Assembly: GCF_011065895.1 (NCBI RefSeq)
Contig: NZ_JAALCR010000010.1
Span: forward strand, 124,001 to 188,000
DNA from: Paludisphaera rhizosphaerae
GTDB taxonomy: Bacteria > Planctomycetota > Planctomycetia > Isosphaerales > Isosphaeraceae
Direction of reading: 5' to 3'
DNA length: 64,000 bases
Below are positions 62,659 through 64,000 of the stretch, piece after piece (position 1 is the stretch's first letter; every line of letters starts with the position of its first letter). Under the pieces are notes generated by a model that saw nothing but the letters and a program-made list of their open reading frames with translations, was not told the origin of the DNA and did no database searches. Position numbers and translations under genes: made by a program.

Positions 62659-64000
62659 TCAACCGATGAACAGGCCGTTCAGCAGGGCGTTGGGTCCGCC
62701 GGTGTTGGCGATCCGGAAGACCACCTTGCCCGACAGGGCCCAGGAGAGATAGACGCCGTTGGAGAAGGAACTGATCGACCGCGAGTCGAGCACGGCCCCG
62801 GTGCTCGCGTCGAGAACGTCGACCTGTTGGTTGCGGTTCGAGCCGTCCCAGTCGAGGAAGTAGAGGGCGACGTTCTTGGCGGTCGAGCCCAGGTCGAGCG
62901 TGACCGTGAAGGCGGAGTTCGAATACCAGACGGCGGCGACGCGGTTAGAGGAGCCCGGAACCTGGAGGGCGCGGGAGTCGCTGGAGGCATCGCTCCAGAT
63001 GTAGGAGCCCGCCCCTGCGACGCCGAAGCCGTAGGAGGCGTCAAGGTTGGAGGCGGAGCCGGCCAGGGTATATCCGGAAGCTCCGTAGGCGGAGGTCCAG
63101 GTCCCCTGGGTCGTGGCGTCTGTCCCCAGATAGTTGGCCGTCGCCGCCGCGCCTGAGGGTCCGCCGATGAACAGGCCGTTGAGCAGGGCGTTGGGTCCGC
63201 CGGTGTTGGCGATCCGGAAGACCACCTTGCCCGACAGGGCCCAGGAGAGATAGACGCCGCTGGCGAAGGAGCTGATCGACCGTGAGTCGAGCACGGCTCC
63301 CGTGCCGGCGTCGAGAACGTCGACCTGTTGGTTGCGGTTCGAGCCGTCCCAGTCGAGGAAATAGAGAGCGACGTTCTTGGCGGTCGAGCCCAGGTCGAGC
63401 GCGACCGTGAACGAACCGCTGGAGTACCAGGCGGCGGCGATCCGGTTGGAGGAGCCTGGAGTTTGCAGGGCGCGGGAGTCGCTGGTGGCGTCGGTCCAGA
63501 CGTAGGGGCTGGCTCCTGCGACGCTGAAACCGTAGGACGAGTCGAGGTTGGAGGCGGAGCCGGCCAGGGCGTATCCGGAGGCTCCATAGGCGGAGGACCA
63601 GGTCCCCTGGGTGGTCGTATTGTTCCCCAGGTAATTGGCCGTCGCCGCCGCGCCCGACGGTCCGCCGATGAACAGGCCGTTGAGCAGGGCGTTGGGTCCG
63701 CCGGTGTTGGCGATCCGGAAGACGACCTTGCCCGACAGGGCCCAGGAGAGATACACGCCGCTGGCGAAGGAGCTGATCGACCGCGAGTCGAGCACGGCTC
63801 CCGTGCCGGCGTCGAGAACGTCGACCTGTTGGTTGCGGTTGGAGCCGTCCCAGTCGAGGAAGTAGAGGGCGACGTTCTTGGCGGTCGAGCCCAGGTCGAG
63901 CGCGACCGTGAACGAACCGCTGGAGTACCAGGCGGCGGCGATGCGGTTGGAGGAGCCCGGAGTTTGCAGGGCGCGGGAGTCGCTGGTGGCGTCGGTCCAG
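62659..64000 (-). CDS. Large exported-type protein of 167-residue tandem repeats (5' part outside the window)
   Basis: The visible 447 codons are the C-terminal part of a longer protein; the frame runs open to the window edge. It is made of a 167-residue unit repeated at least 2.7 times. Each unit contains a WxxAYGASGYxLAG segment, a SNLDxSYGF stretch, an NVALYFLDWDGSNRNQQVDVLD strand (quoted in part) and the closing GPNALLNGLFIG. The composition, with Gly/Ser/Asn/Thr-rich beta strands, suggests a carbohydrate-binding or galactose-binding-like domain chain at the cell surface. The last unit ends at the stop. Signal peptide and start are not visible. Confidence 0.82.
   Translation of the reverse strand, partial: WTDATSDSRALQTPGSSNRIAAAWYSSGSFTVALDLGSTAKNVALYFLDWDGSNRNQQVDVLDAGTGAVLDSRSISSFASGVYLSWALSGKVVFRIANTGGPNALLNGLFIGGPSGAAATANYLGNNTTTQGTWSSAYGASGYALAGSASNLDSSYGFSVAGASPYVWTDATSDSRALQTPGSSNRIAAAWYSSGSFTVALDLGSTAKNVALYFLDWDGSNRNQQVDVLDAGTGAVLDSRSISSFASGVYLSWALSGKVVFRIANTGGPNALLNGLFIGGPSGAAATANYLGTDATTQGTWTSAYGASGYTLAGSASNLDASYGFGVAGAGSYIWSDASSDSRALQVPGSSNRVAAVWYSNSAFTVTLDLGSTAKNVALYFLDWDGSNRNQQVDVLDASTGAVLDSRSISSFSNGVYLSWALSGKVVFRIANTGGPNALLNGLFIG
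62665..64000. repeat. 501-bp tandem DNA repeats
   Basis: The GATGAACAGGCCGTT boundary recurs at 62665, 63166 and 63667, an exact 501-base period (167 codons). Copies two and three are nearly identical in DNA, including silent positions, while copy one has diverged more. This points to recent duplication or gene conversion. Confidence 0.9.

Overview
The window is GC-rich throughout, and the gene content points to a planctomycete, most likely a member of the Isosphaeraceae. Clade-typical features are a DUF1501 Tat-exported protein, a heme/copper-monooxygenase/redoxin fusion, a nine-repeat FG-GAP/VCBS protein, a small protein with the planctomycete-style N-terminal motif LEGRELLS, DUF4185 and serine-hydrolase paralogues, and a H+-pyrophosphatase with an N-terminal extension. 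The family-level placement is inference; no rRNA gene was seen.

Layout. 1-2279: end of a urease accessory operon (ureF, ureG, ureD). 2286-8171: a lipase, a hybrid histidine kinase divergent from an NtrC-type activator, and a Dps ferritin behind a convincing sigma-54 type -24/-12 element. 8259-13781: FAD oxidoreductase, Panacea-domain protein, HAD hydrolase, soluble Ser/Thr kinase. 13800-17531 (minus): a tightly packed ExbB-ExbD-ExbD-membrane protein-VWA operon. 17694-22205 (minus): nitrilase-family amidohydrolase, glycerophosphodiesterase, HppA. 22206-22963 is an AT-richer stretch with no convincing gene. 22964-32045: GT87-like glycosyltransferase, serine hydrolase, MurE-like ligase, a palindromic intergenic repeat, and a minus-strand operon of LEGRELLS protein, ECF sigma, anti-sigma and heme/Cu/EF-hand/redoxin protein. 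32162-41300: VCBS protein, serine hydrolase, DUF4185-like protein, LysM protein, rsmH. 41636-45469: nusB, PHP phosphoesterase, ftsY, DUF1501 protein. 45611-56154: a flagellar-type export cluster, fliF-fliG-fliO-fliP-fliQ-fliR-flhB-flhA-flhF-small ORF-sigma28. 56408-64000: secreted and membrane proteins, a TlpA-like protein without its CxxC, a methyltransferase, a DUF937/OmpA-like protein, and the 3' part of a protein built from 167-residue repeats.

Two systems stand out. First, the flagellar cluster keeps the export gate (FliPQR, FlhA) but carries a two-domain FliG that lacks the middle domain and four of the five torque-associated charged residues, and an FlhB in which the autocleavage motif NPTH is replaced by GDGG. 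No fliH, fliI or fliJ lies between fliG and fliO. This looks like a non-rotary flagellum-derived export machine or a decaying flagellum. Second, the ExbB/ExbD/ExbD operon ends in a VWA protein whose single membrane anchor has the SxxxH pattern of TonB, suggesting a proton-driven apparatus in which a VWA domain takes the place of TonB.
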